A stretch of DNA of 64,000 bases from Firmicutes bacterium CAG:194 (GTDB lineage: Bacteria; Bacillota; Clostridia; Lachnospirales; Lachnospiraceae). Position 1 is the stretch's first letter, and each line of letters begins with the position of its first letter. Where the stretch lies: NCBI GenBank assembly GCA_000432915.1, contig HF995233.1:29456-93455 (forward strand). The letters run 5' to 3'. The notes below the pieces were generated by a model. The model worked only from the letters and a program-made list of their open reading frames with translations. It did not search any database and was not told the origin of the DNA. Positions 50,246-59,796 of the stretch are shown here, one piece after another. Made by a program: the position numbers and the translations under genes.

Positions 50246-52165
50246 ATGCCAAAAGAGACATATAATGCAGAAAATATAACGGTGCTGGAAGGACTGGAGG
50301 CAGTCCGTGTCAGACCGGGTATGTATATCGGCAGTGTGTCGACAAAAGGACTGAACCATCTGATCTACGAGATCGTGGATAATGCAGTTGATGAGCATCT
50401 TGCCGGTTATTGCAGTGAGATACATGTTTATCTGGAAAAAGACGGTTCCGTGACTGTAGAGGATAACGGACGTGGTATTCCTGTTGATCTGCACGAAAAA
50501 GGGATCAGTGCGGAACGCCTTGTTTTTACGACGCTTCATGCAGGTGGTAAATTTGATGATTCCGCTTATAAGACAAGCGGTGGTCTGCATGGTGTCGGTT
50601 CTTCGGTCGTCAATGCACTTTCCGTCTGGATGAAAGTACGGATCAGGCGCGGCGGACATATCTATGAGGATGCTTATGAACGCGGTATTCCGACTGTAGA
50701 GCTGCAGAACGGGCTTCTGCCGGTTGTCGGAAAATCCAAAGATACAGGAACCAGTATCCGGTTTATGCCGGATGATGAAATTTTTGACCATACTGTATTT
50801 AAAGCGGAGGAAGTGAAAAATCGTCTGCATGAAACGGCTTATCTGAATCCTGCCCTGACGATCTGCTTTGAAGACCGGAGAGGCAGTGAACCAGAGAGCA
50901 TTATCTATCACGAGCCGGAAGGTATCGTAGGGTTTGTCAAAAGCATCAACCGGAATAAAGATACCGTGCATGAAGTTATCTATGTTAAAGGTGAAAGTGA
51001 CGGTATTACGGTAGAAGCGGCTTTCCAGTACGTCAATGAATTCCATGAAAATGTCATGGGTTTTTGTAATAATATTTTCAACGCAGAGGGCGGAACACAT
51101 CTGACCGGTTTTAAAACGATCTTTACGACGGTCATCAACAGCTATGCCCGCCAGCTCAACATTTTAAAGGAAAAAGACGCAAATTTCACAGGACCTGATG
51201 TCCGTAACGGTATGACAGCGGTTGTTTCCATCAAGCACCCGGATCCGCGTTTTGAAGGGCAGACCAAAACAAAGCTTGATAACCAGGATGCAGCCAAGGT
51301 TGTTTCCAAAGTCGTCGGGGATGAGATCACAAGATATTTTGACCGAAATCTGGAAACGCTCAAAAGTATCATCGGCTGTGCGGAAAAAGCAGCCAAGATC
51401 CGTAAAACAGAAGAAAAAGCCAAAACCAATATGCTGACAAAGCAGAAGTTTTCGTTTGATTCTAACGGGAAGCTGGCAAACTGCGAATCAAGAGACGCAT
51501 CCAAATGCGAGATCTTTATCGTAGAGGGTGATTCCGCCGGCGGTTCCGCCAAAATGGCACGAAACCGTCTGTATCAGGCGATCATGCCAATCCGCGGTAA
51601 GATCTTAAACGTAGAAAAAGCAAGCATCGACAAGGTACTTGCCAATGCAGAGATCAAAACGATGATCAATGCTTTTGGATGCGGATTTTCAGAAGGCTAT
51701 GGCAATGATTTTGATATTACAAAGCTTCGTTATGATAAGATCATCATTATGGCGGATGCGGATGTAGACGGTGCGCATATCTGCACACTTCTCCTGACGC
51801 TGTTTTACCGCTTTATGCCGGAACTGATCATGGAAGGACATGTATATATTGCCATGCCGCCTCTTTACAAAGTGATCCCGGCAAGAGGGAAAGAAGAATA
51901 TCTGTACGATGACAAAGCACTTGCCAAGTACAGAAAAACACATAAAAGCAGCTTTACCCTGCAGCGTTACAAAGGTCTGGGTGAAATGGACGCCCAGCAG
52001 CTCTGGGAAACAACACTTGATCCGGAAACGCGCTATTTAAAACGTGTGGAGATCGATGACAGCTTTCTGGCAGACAGAGTCACGGAAAAGCTGATGGGAA
52101 CGGATGTTGTACCGCGTAAGACATTTATTTACGAGCATGCGGAAGAAGCATTATTAGACTTTTAA
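50246..52165 (+). CDS. parE: DNA topoisomerase IV subunit B (ParE, GyrB family)
   Basis: The 639-residue ATPase subunit has the GHKL site (EIVDNAVDEHLAGY, DNGRGIP, GLHGVGSSVVNALS) and the TOPRIM domain (EGDSAGGSAK from about residue 427, PIRGKILNVEKA, DADVDGAHI). It is paired with parC, 17 nt downstream. The pair is not next to dnaA/recF, and the partner lacks the GyrA-box, so topoisomerase IV is favoured over gyrase. GAGGAAAT precedes the ATG. Confidence 0.88.
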   Translation: MPKETYNAENITVLEGLEAVRVRPGMYIGSVSTKGLNHLIYEIVDNAVDEHLAGYCSEIHVYLEKDGSVTVEDNGRGIPVDLHEKGISAERLVFTTLHAGGKFDDSAYKTSGGLHGVGSSVVNALSVWMKVRIRRGGHIYEDAYERGIPTVELQNGLLPVVGKSKDTGTSIRFMPDDEIFDHTVFKAEEVKNRLHETAYLNPALTICFEDRRGSEPESIIYHEPEGIVGFVKSINRNKDTVHEVIYVKGESDGITVEAAFQYVNEFHENVMGFCNNIFNAEGGTHLTGFKTIFTTVINSYARQLNILKEKDANFTGPDVRNGMTAVVSIKHPDPRFEGQTKTKLDNQDAAKVVSKVVGDEITRYFDRNLETLKSIIGCAEKAAKIRKTEEKAKTNMLTKQKFSFDSNGKLANCESRDASKCEIFIVEGDSAGGSAKMARNRLYQAIMPIRGKILNVEKASIDKVLANAEIKTMINAFGCGFSEGYGNDFDITKLRYDKIIIMADADVDGAHICTLLLTLFYRFMPELIMEGHVYIAMPPLYKVIPARGKEEYLYDDKALAKYRKTHKSSFTLQRYKGLGEMDAQQLWETTLDPETRYLKRVEIDDSFLADRVTEKLMGTDVVPRKTFIYEHAEEALLDF

Positions 52166-52182
52166 CCAAAGGAAGGACTTAC

Positions 52183-54420
52183 ATGAGCGAAAAAATCATA
52201 CAGACAGAATATTCGGAGGTTATGGAAAAAAACTATATCGATTATGCGATGTCTGTTATCATTGCAAGAGCGCTGCCGGATGTCAGAGACGGATTGAAGC
52301 CGGTACAGAGAAGAACCCTGTACGATATGCAGGAGCTTGGGATCCGGTATGACAAGCCATATCGTAAATCTGCCCGTATTGTCGGAGATACTATGGGTAA
52401 ATACCATCCACACGGAGACAGTTCCATTTACGATGCACTTGTTGTCATGGCACAGGATTTCAAAAAAGGTCTTCCTCTGGTAGACGGGCACGGTAACTTC
52501 GGTTCCATCGAAGGAGACGGTGCTGCGGCCATGCGTTATACGGAAGCAAGGCTCCAAAAGATCACACAGATCGCATTTCTGGAGGATCTGGATAAAGATG
52601 TTGTGGATTTTATGCCAAACTTCGATGAAACGGAAAAAGAGCCGGTCGTACTGCCGGTCAAGATCCCGAATATTCTGGTGAATGGTGCGGAAGGTATTGC
52701 TGTCGGTATGGCAACCAGTATTCCGCCACATAATTTAGGGGAAGTGATCGATGCAGCAAAAGCCTATATGCGCAATACAGGAATTTCCACGCGTGAGCTT
52801 CTGCATTATCTGAAAGGTCCCGATTTCCCGACAGGCGGCATAGTATGTAATAAAGATGATCTGGTTTCTATCTATGAGACCGGAAGCGGAAAGCTCAGGC
52901 TACGCGGTAAAGTAGATATCGAAAAAGGAAAGGCCGGCAAGACCAATGTTGTGATCTCCGAGATCCCATATACGATGATAGGAATGGGCATTTCCAAATT
53001 TCTGCTTGATGTGGCAGCACTGTCTGAAACAAAAAAGACTAATGACATTGTGGATATCACAAACCAGTCTTCTAAAGACGGTATCCGTATCGTGATCGAA
53101 CTGCGCAAAGATGCAGATGTAGATCACTTCATCAGTATGTTATATAAAAAGACCAAGCTGGAAGACACCTTTGGTGTCAATATGCTGGCGGTTGCAGACG
53201 GCAGACCGGAAACAATGGGGCTGAAAGCGATCTTGAAGCATGTCATTGACTTCCAGTTTGAGGTCAATACAAGAAAGTACAACAATCTCCTGCAAAAGGA
53301 GAAGGAAAAGAGAGAAGTACAGGAAGGTCTGATCAAGGCGTGCAGTGTCATTGACCTGATCATTGAGATACTGCGCGGCTCCAAGGATCGGGCAATGGCA
53401 AAAAAATGTCTGGTCGAAGGCGATACAACGGGGATTCAGTTTAAATCCAGAGAATCCCGCATTATGGCAGAGCAGCTCAAATTTACCGAAAGGCAGGCAA
53501 ATGCCATTCTGGAAATGCGTCTGTATAAGCTGATCGGTCTGGAGATCGAAGCGCTCATCAAAGAGCATGATGAGACAATGGCAAATATTTACCGCTATGA
53601 AGATATTTTATCCAGCCATGATTCCATGACCATGGTGATCGAATCAGAGCTTGATGATTTGAAGAAAGAATTCGGCAGAAAACGCAGGACTGTGATCGAA
53701 AATACAGAGCAGACTGTTTATGTGGAAAAGAAGATGGATGAAATGGATGTCTGCTTCTTAATGGATCGCTTCGGTTATGCCAAAACGATCGATCTGCCAA
53801 CCTTTGAGCGGAACAAAGAAGCCGCACTTGCGGAAAACAAATATGTCTTTACCTGTAAAAATACCGGTAAGATCTGTATCTTCACGGATATGGGGCAGCT
53901 TTACACCGTCAAGGCAGCAGATCTGCCATTCGGGAAATTCCGAGATAAAGGAATCCCGATCGATAATGTCAGCGGTTATGACACGGCAAAAGAGCGGATC
54001 ATCTGTGCTGCCAGCCAGTCAGAGCTGAATCTGTACCGGATCGCTTTTGTCACAGAACAGGCAATGCTGAAGATCGTGGACGGCGGCGAGTTTGATGTCA
54101 GCAAGCGCAGTGTGGCTGCCACCAAGCTGCAGGAGAATGACCGTGTGCTTCTGGTCGAAGTGATCAAAGACCAGCGTAACATGATCCTGCAGAGCAGGGA
54201 TGGGTATTTCCTGCGTTTTGCACTGGAAGAAATCCCGGACAAAAAGAAAAATGCGATCGGTGTCAGAGGCATGAAACTGGGAGCCGGAGATCTGCTCGAG
54301 GAAGCCTATCTGACACAGGCAATTTCCGACCGGAGCATCGTCTACAAGGAAAAGACAATCGAACTGAATAAATTAAAGCTGGGCAAGCGTGACACAAAGG
54401 GTGTCAAAGTCCGGGTATAA
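52183..54420 (+). CDS. parC: DNA topoisomerase IV subunit A (ParC, GyrA family)
   Basis: The 745-residue subunit cuts and rejoins DNA. The catalytic tyrosine is Tyr119 in AAAMRYTEA. The quinolone-determining positions read HPHGDSSIYDA, Ser80 and Asp84, which is the sensitive type. The C-terminal domain is short and has no QRRGGKG-type GyrA-box, which fits ParC rather than GyrA. AAGGAAGG precedes the ATG. With parE it forms an operon; rsmD starts 11 nt after the stop. Confidence 0.88.
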   Translation: MSEKIIQTEYSEVMEKNYIDYAMSVIIARALPDVRDGLKPVQRRTLYDMQELGIRYDKPYRKSARIVGDTMGKYHPHGDSSIYDALVVMAQDFKKGLPLVDGHGNFGSIEGDGAAAMRYTEARLQKITQIAFLEDLDKDVVDFMPNFDETEKEPVVLPVKIPNILVNGAEGIAVGMATSIPPHNLGEVIDAAKAYMRNTGISTRELLHYLKGPDFPTGGIVCNKDDLVSIYETGSGKLRLRGKVDIEKGKAGKTNVVISEIPYTMIGMGISKFLLDVAALSETKKTNDIVDITNQSSKDGIRIVIELRKDADVDHFISMLYKKTKLEDTFGVNMLAVADGRPETMGLKAILKHVIDFQFEVNTRKYNNLLQKEKEKREVQEGLIKACSVIDLIIEILRGSKDRAMAKKCLVEGDTTGIQFKSRESRIMAEQLKFTERQANAILEMRLYKLIGLEIEALIKEHDETMANIYRYEDILSSHDSMTMVIESELDDLKKEFGRKRRTVIENTEQTVYVEKKMDEMDVCFLMDRFGYAKTIDLPTFERNKEAALAENKYVFTCKNTGKICIFTDMGQLYTVKAADLPFGKFRDKGIPIDNVSGYDTAKERIICAASQSELNLYRIAFVTEQAMLKIVDGGEFDVSKRSVAATKLQENDRVLLVEVIKDQRNMILQSRDGYFLRFALEEIPDKKKNAIGVRGMKLGAGDLLEEAYLTQAISDRSIVYKEKTIELNKLKLGKRDTKGVKVRV

Positions 54421-54431
54421 GGAGGAATCAT

Positions 54432-54989
54432 ATGCGAGTTATAGCAGGAAGTGCAAGGCGGCTTCTGTTAAAGACGCCACTTGGTGACAATACAAGGCCG
54501 ACAACAGACCGTATCAAAGAAACGTTATTTAATATGATACAAAATGAAGTGCCGGGCAGTGTGTTTCTGGATCTGTTTGCCGGAAGCGGTGCGATCGGTA
54601 TCGAAGCGCTCAGCCGCGGGGCAGATTATGCGGTTTTTGTGGAAAATGATAAAAATGCCCTGACCTGTATCGAAGAGAATCTGAAGCATACAGGTCTGAA
54701 TGACAAAGCAGGCATTTACAAGCAGGATGTATTTGTCAGCCTGCAGTCACTGGAATATAAATATGAATTTGATATTGTTTTCATGGATCCGCCATATGAT
54801 AAAGAGCTTGAAAGGCGCGTTCTGGAATATCTGACGATGTCGAAGCTGATCCATGAGGATACCCTGATCATTTTTGAAGCATCTTTAGATACGGATATCT
54901 CTTATCTGGAGGATCTGGGCTATGAACTGATCAAAGAGAAAAAATACAAGACAAACAAGCATGTCTTTGTGCAGAGGAGCAAAAGATGA
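54432..54989 (+). CDS. rsmD: 16S rRNA (guanine(966)-N2)-methyltransferase
   Basis: RsmD methylates G966 in the small subunit RNA. The 185-residue protein has the N-terminal MRVIAGSARRLLLKTPLGDNTRPTTDRIKETLFNM, the SAM motif FLDLFAGSGAIGIEALSRGA, and the catalytic DPPYD (about residues 118-122). AGGAGGAA precedes the ATG. It overlaps coaD by 4 nt; the rsmD-coaD pair is kept in many Firmicutes (ylbH-ylbI in Bacillus). Confidence 0.97.
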   Translation: MRVIAGSARRLLLKTPLGDNTRPTTDRIKETLFNMIQNEVPGSVFLDLFAGSGAIGIEALSRGADYAVFVENDKNALTCIEENLKHTGLNDKAGIYKQDVFVSLQSLEYKYEFDIVFMDPPYDKELERRVLEYLTMSKLIHEDTLIIFEASLDTDISYLEDLGYELIKEKKYKTNKHVFVQRSKR

Positions 54990-55477
54990 GTAGCAAAGCA
55001 ATTTATCCGGGCAGCTTTGACCCGATGACATACGGACATATGGATATCATCCGCAGATCTGCTGAAATATTTGACGAATTAACGGTAAGTGTACTAAATA
55101 ATGTAAATAAAACTGCATTGTTTTCTGTGGAAGAACGTGTTAATATATTGAAAGAAGCGACAAAAGACATGAAAAACGTGAAAATAGAGAGCTTTCAGGG
55201 ACTTTTGATCGATTATGCGCGTTCCAAAAATATTCATGTTGTGATCAGGGGACTTCGGGCGATCACAGATTTCGAATATGAGCTTCAGATTGCACAGACA
55301 AACCGAAAATTATCCGGTGAAACACTTGATACGATGTTTCTGACCACTTCACTGGAATATGCGTATCTCAGTTCTTCGAGTGTGAAGGAGATTGCCAGCT
55401 TCGGTGGTAATATTGAAGCCTGCGTGCCTGATTTTGTTGCAAAACAGATTTATGACAAGTATAAGGTAACCAGATAA
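54986..55477 (+). CDS. coaD: pantetheine-phosphate adenylyltransferase
   Basis: CoaD makes dephospho-CoA from 4'-phosphopantetheine and ATP. The 163-residue enzyme has AIYPGSFDPMTYGHMDIIRR (HxGH-like nucleotidyltransferase site), RGLRAITDFEYELQIA, and YLSSSSVKEIASFGG. Length and motifs are canonical. It starts inside the rsmD stop. Confidence 0.98.
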   Translation: MSSKAIYPGSFDPMTYGHMDIIRRSAEIFDELTVSVLNNVNKTALFSVEERVNILKEATKDMKNVKIESFQGLLIDYARSKNIHVVIRGLRAITDFEYELQIAQTNRKLSGETLDTMFLTTSLEYAYLSSSSVKEIASFGGNIEACVPDFVAKQIYDKYKVTR

Positions 55478-55498
55478 GATTTAGTAAGGAGAATCGTT

Positions 55499-56116
55499 AT
55501 GAGTACAAAAATCGAACAGTTGATTGATGAGATCGAAGACTATATTGAAAATTGTAAATACGTTCCATTATCCAATAATATGATCAAGGTCAATAAGGAC
55601 GAGATCGAAGAACTGCTTCGTGATCTCCGTATGAAGACACCGGATGAGATCAAACGGTATCAGAAGATCATCAGCAATAAAGAAGCGATCCTGAATGATG
55701 CCAGACAGAAGGCAGAAGCCCTGATCAATGAAGCTGCGATCCATACAAATGAGCTGGTCAGCGAGCATGAGATCATGCAGCAGGCACATGCACAGGCACA
55801 GGAGATCGTCGAACTTGCCACACAGCGTGCACAGGAGATCTTAGATAAGGCAACAACGGAAGCCAATGAAATGAGAGCGGCTGCGATCAGCTATACCGAC
55901 GATAATCTGGGAAATGTAGAGGATATTTTATCTCATTCCATCGATATCGCGGCTTTCAACTATGAAAAGTTGATGACACAGTTGCAGGATTGTATTACGA
56001 TCATCCAGAATAACAGGGCACAGCTGTATCCGGTTGATGAGATGGCGCAGGTTGAAGCAGACCATACATCATCAGCCTCTGCAAATCCGGCAGATAACGG
56101 TCCACAGCCAATGTAA
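55499..56116 (+). CDS. coiled-coil protein of unknown function
   Basis: The 205-residue protein is nearly all helix, with a long coiled coil (about residues 40-140) rich in Ala/Gln/Glu (AHAQAQEIVELATQRAQEILDKATTEANEM). It recalls DivIVA-like or V-ATPase-stalk-like coils, and relatives are often labelled ATPase without a nucleotide site; none is seen here. A short low-complexity C-terminus ends it. GTAAGGAGAA precedes the ATG. It is the last plus-strand gene of the parE-parC-rsmD-coaD run and converges on ylbJ, 3 nt away. Confidence 0.65.
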   Translation: MSTKIEQLIDEIEDYIENCKYVPLSNNMIKVNKDEIEELLRDLRMKTPDEIKRYQKIISNKEAILNDARQKAEALINEAAIHTNELVSEHEIMQQAHAQAQEIVELATQRAQEILDKATTEANEMRAAAISYTDDNLGNVEDILSHSIDIAAFNYEKLMTQLQDCITIIQNNRAQLYPVDEMAQVEADHTSSASANPADNGPQPM

Positions 56117-56119
56117 AGG

Positions 56120-57055
56120 TTATCGAAACAGAACATACGAAACAATCATAGATATGCTGCATAACAGAAGCTTATGCAGCATATATTTTTTACCCGAAAA
56201 CGGTGTATTCTGAAAAAGTGCCGTTGTCTGGAAGAAACAGCTCAGCCCCCCAAAGGAGAGACAGGTATGTGCAAGAACGATCGTCAGAACTGTAGATTTC
56301 ACAAATGTTTTAATACATAACAGACCGCCTGATATTTCCAGAATACTTTGCCCGGCAAGATACAGGTATGGATTTTTTGTAAATAAAAGTTCCGGTAGAA
56401 TACGGAGTGTATTAAATACGATCATATATCCGCCAAGCACTGTGATCTGTGTCAGGGCAGAAGAGATCGCATCCGGCAGACACTGCAGTACCGGTTTTAT
56501 TACCGGTGGCTCAGGCCGTCGCGTCATAAGTTCTCTGTCCAGTATCCGGCGATACCGCGTATGACGCAGGAAAAGCCCGTATAAAAGCGGCAGACCGTAC
56601 ATAACAAATAATGATTTCCCTAAAGAGGGAGTCAGATAGATCTGTCCAAGCACAAAACCGCAAAAATATGCAGGACCGATATTGTTCGTGAAGCTGAGCA
56701 GATATTTAGAGTTAGCCTCGGACAACCTTCCGCGTCGGTACAGATCCACAACACATTTCGCACCAAGCGGAAATCCGCACAAAAAGCCGAAGAACAGAAC
56801 AAAGCAGGCATCCTCCGTATTACGGAACGGTTTTAAGAAAACAGAAAATGGTTTCATAAACCAGTAGGAAAATCCGGTAGAGATCAGCAGGTTCAGAAGT
56901 ACCATAAACGGAAACAGAGACGGGATCATGTTCAGATACCAGGTATTTAGTCCGATATAGGCAAATTCCGCTGTTTTTTTACTGTTACACAGAATACAGA
57001 CAAGCAACAGAAACAGAAAGCATACGATCAGAAGGTTTTTCTGTGAAATTTTCAT
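56120..57055 (-). CDS. ylbJ: sporulation membrane protein YlbJ (SpoVV-like)
   Basis: The 311-residue protein has about eight membrane helices and the nucleoside-recognition-type (gate) fold. Typical stretches are NMIPSLFPFMVLLNLL, FGFLCGFPLGAKCVVDLYRRGRLSEANSKYLLSFTNNIGPAYFCGFV, and ITVLGGYMIVFNTL. In Bacillus, YlbJ (SpoVV) moves dipicolinic acid into the forespore and is coded with rsmD-coaD (ylbHIJ). The neighbours are kept but the gene is on the opposite strand here. Start at 57055 is preferred because TGGAGTGG precedes it; 57067 is an alternative. Confidence 0.85.
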   Translation of the reverse strand: MKISQKNLLIVCFLFLLLVCILCNSKKTAEFAYIGLNTWYLNMIPSLFPFMVLLNLLISTGFSYWFMKPFSVFLKPFRNTEDACFVLFFGFLCGFPLGAKCVVDLYRRGRLSEANSKYLLSFTNNIGPAYFCGFVLGQIYLTPSLGKSLFVMYGLPLLYGLFLRHTRYRRILDRELMTRRPEPPVIKPVLQCLPDAISSALTQITVLGGYMIVFNTLRILPELLFTKNPYLYLAGQSILEISGGLLCIKTFVKSTVLTIVLAHTCLSFGGLSCFFQTTALFQNTPFSGKKYMLHKLLLCSISMIVSYVLFR

Positions 57056-57137
57056 AAACCACTCCATAAATCAAACAAAATAGTGTATACTAAAATAGTA
57101 TTTTTGTGTATAAAAATTATGCAGCAGGATGAAAAAG

Positions 57138-57860
57138 ATGAGACTTGATAAATGGCTGGCAGACGCCGGTGTCGGTACAAGAAGTGAAGTGAAAAACTAC
57201 ATCCGGAAAAAACAGGTGCTGGTCAATGATCTGCCCGTAACCGATCCGGGCTTTCAGGTGACAGAGCAGGACAGCGTCTGTTACCAGGGCAGGCAGATCG
57301 GGCAGAAAGGCAATGTCTATTATATGTTCCACAAGCCGGCGGGCTGTGTCAGTGCAACGGAAGATGCCGGCAGGACAGTGCTTGATTATTTCCCGGAAGC
57401 GGAAAGAAAGCATCTGATCCTCTGCGGCAGACTGGATAAAGATACGGAAGGCTTTCTGATCGTGACAAATGACGGCGCGTTTTCCCACCGGCTGATGAGT
57501 CCGCGTCATCATGTGGACAAGACTTATTATTTTGAAGCGGAAGGGCTTCTGGCAGAAGATGCCCAGAAGCAGGTGCTTTTGGGCATCGATATCGGGGATG
57601 AGAAGCCGACATTGCCTGCTCAGCTTACGGTTTTAAAGGCAGATCAGGGAAAGCAGACAATCTGCGGGACGATCATTTTGCAGGAAGGGCGTTACCATCA
57701 GGTAAAGCGCATGCTTTTAAAATTAGGCGTAAAAGTGACCTATTTAAAGCGGACAGCGATCGGAAGCGTTTTGCTGGATCCGTCACTTGCAAAAGGGACA
57801 TACAGAGCACTGACTAAAGAAGAAATGAAACAACTGACAGGTGAGGATAACAATGAATGA
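57138..57860 (+). CDS. RsuA/RluB family pseudouridine synthase
   Basis: The 240-residue enzyme has an N-terminal S4 RNA-binding domain (MRLDKWLADAGVGTRSEVKNYIRKKQVLVND) and the catalytic GRLDKDTEGFLIVTNDG with the aspartate that isomerises uridine. EGRYHQVKRML is the third family motif. RsuA and RluB/E/F cannot be told apart by eye; 16S U516 or a 23S site are likely targets. ATG 57138 makes the S4 domain start as in relatives; ATG 57129 is possible. It overlaps the next gene by 8 nt. Confidence 0.92.
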   Translation: MRLDKWLADAGVGTRSEVKNYIRKKQVLVNDLPVTDPGFQVTEQDSVCYQGRQIGQKGNVYYMFHKPAGCVSATEDAGRTVLDYFPEAERKHLILCGRLDKDTEGFLIVTNDGAFSHRLMSPRHHVDKTYYFEAEGLLAEDAQKQVLLGIDIGDEKPTLPAQLTVLKADQGKQTICGTIILQEGRYHQVKRMLLKLGVKVTYLKRTAIGSVLLDPSLAKGTYRALTKEEMKQLTGEDNNE

Positions 57861-59796
57861 TTTTTTGCCGGTTTCCAAAGAAGATATGGAAAAGGCGCAT
57901 ATCAGACAACTTGATTTTATATATGTAACAGGAGATGCTTATGTGGATCACCCCTCCTTTGGTGTGGCGATCATTTCAAGAGTTTTGGAAGCACATGGCT
58001 ATTCCGTCGGTATTATTGCACAGCCCGACTGGAAGGACGATGCCAGCATCCGTATTTTAGGAGAGCCAAGGCTCGGCTTTTTGGTCAGTGCGGGAAATAT
58101 GGATTCCATGGTAAACCATTACTATGTTTCCAAAAAGCACAGACAGACAGATTCCTACACACCGGGCGGAAAGCCGTATCACAGACCGGATCATGCCACG
58201 ATCGTATACGGGAATCTGATCCGCCGTTCCTACAAAAAAACACCGATCATCATCGGCGGGATCGAAGCGAGTCTGCGCAGGCTTGCCCATTACGATTACT
58301 GGTCAAATTCCTTTAAACGTTCCGTACTGCTGGACAGCGGTGCAGATCTGATCTCCTATGGCATGGGGGAAAAATCCATCGTGGAGATCGCGGATGCACT
58401 GGCATCCGGTATGGATGTATCCGACATTACTTATGTCAGGGGAACGGTATTTAAAGCCCGCAATAAAAACAGCTTTTATGATGAGATCTATCTGCCGGCT
58501 TACGAAGAAATGAAAGCAGACAAAAAGCTGTATGCACAGAGCTTTAAGATTCAGTATGACAACACCGATCCGTTTACCGGAAAGATGCTGGTGGAAGCCT
58601 ATCCGCACGAAGTATATGTGGTACAGAATCCGCCTGCAATGCCACTTACCCAGGAAGAAATGGATGATATTTATGCACTGCCTTATACAAGGCGCGCCCA
58701 TCCAAGCTATGATGCCTTAGGCGGTGTTCCGGCGACAAAAGAGATCCAGTTTTCCCTGATCAGTAACCGTGGGTGTTTCGGTGGCTGCAGCTTCTGTGCC
58801 CTGACGTTTCATCAGGGCAGGATCATTCAGACAAGAAGCCATTCGTCCATTCTGAAAGAAGCAGAGCAGATGACGCAGGATAAAGAATTTAAAGGGTATA
58901 TCCATGATGTCGGTGGTCCGACCGCTAATTTCAGGCAGCCATCGTGTGAAAAGCAGTTAAAATGCGGCGTCTGCAAAAATAAACAATGCCTGTTTCCGAA
59001 GCCTTGTGCCAATATGAACGCAGATCATTCCGATTATGTGGCACTGCTCCGCAAGCTGCGGAAGCTGCCGGGGGTAAAAAAGGTATTTATCCGGTCAGGG
59101 ATCCGGTTTGATTACCTTTTGGCAGATAAAGACGAAACGTTCTTTGACGAGCTGATCAAATACCATATCAGCGGACAGCTAAAGGTTGCGCCGGAGCATA
59201 TCTGCGATGCGGTGCTAAAACGGATGGGAAAACCGGAAAATGCTGTATTTCAGCAGTTTTTAAAAAAATATAAGCAGAAAAACGAACAATTCCATATGGA
59301 TCAGTACGTGGTACCGTATCTGATGAGCTCGCATCCGGGCTCCACCTTAAAGGAAGCAGTTGCGCTTGCCGAATATATCCGGGATCTCGGCTATATGCCG
59401 CAGCAGGTACAGGATTTTTATCCGACGCCTTCCACGATGTCGACGGTCATGTACTACACAGGGATCGACCCGCGAGATATGTCACCTGTCTATGTGGTGC
59501 ATAATCCACATGAAAAGGCAATGCAGCGCGCACTCATCCAGTATAAAAATCCGGAAAACTATGAGCTGGTAAAGGAGGCTCTGCATCTGGCACACAGAGA
59601 AGATCTGATCGGATTTGATGCCCATGCACTGATCCCACCGCGTAAGATGGCAGCTTCTGCGCATGTGCCTCATAAGCAGAAAACCGGGAGCAGGAAACCG
59701 AATACCGGAGCAGAAAAAGCAAAAGATACGCATCAGAATAAAAATAGAAATGGAAAGAATCAGAAAACCGGGAAAGAAGGAAAGAAAAGAAGATGA
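57853..59796 (+). CDS. YgiQ family radical SAM protein
   Basis: The 647-residue protein begins with a B12-binding-like region (DFIYVTGDAYVDHPSFGVAIISRVLEAHGYSVGII) and has the radical SAM motif CFGGCSFC (C-x3-C-x2-C, about residue 311). The cysteines in CGVCKNKQCLFPKPC may hold a second cluster. A Lys/Asn-rich tail ends it. YgiQ proteins are widespread but their reaction is unknown. GTGAGGATAAC precedes the ATG. It overlaps the SDR gene by 4 nt. Confidence 0.9.
   Translation: MNDFLPVSKEDMEKAHIRQLDFIYVTGDAYVDHPSFGVAIISRVLEAHGYSVGIIAQPDWKDDASIRILGEPRLGFLVSAGNMDSMVNHYYVSKKHRQTDSYTPGGKPYHRPDHATIVYGNLIRRSYKKTPIIIGGIEASLRRLAHYDYWSNSFKRSVLLDSGADLISYGMGEKSIVEIADALASGMDVSDITYVRGTVFKARNKNSFYDEIYLPAYEEMKADKKLYAQSFKIQYDNTDPFTGKMLVEAYPHEVYVVQNPPAMPLTQEEMDDIYALPYTRRAHPSYDALGGVPATKEIQFSLISNRGCFGGCSFCALTFHQGRIIQTRSHSSILKEAEQMTQDKEFKGYIHDVGGPTANFRQPSCEKQLKCGVCKNKQCLFPKPCANMNADHSDYVALLRKLRKLPGVKKVFIRSGIRFDYLLADKDETFFDELIKYHISGQLKVAPEHICDAVLKRMGKPENAVFQQFLKKYKQKNEQFHMDQYVVPYLMSSHPGSTLKEAVALAEYIRDLGYMPQQVQDFYPTPSTMSTVMYYTGIDPRDMSPVYVVHNPHEKAMQRALIQYKNPENYELVKEALHLAHREDLIGFDAHALIPPRKMAASAHVPHKQKTGSRKPNTGAEKAKDTHQNKNRNGKNQKTGKEGKKRR

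Noticed and set aside
50246..54420. Calling the topoisomerase pair DNA gyrase (gyrB-gyrA)
   Set aside because: No dnaA, dnaN or recF nearby, short C-terminal domain, and no QRRGGKG-type GyrA-box. The choice is favoured rather than proven.
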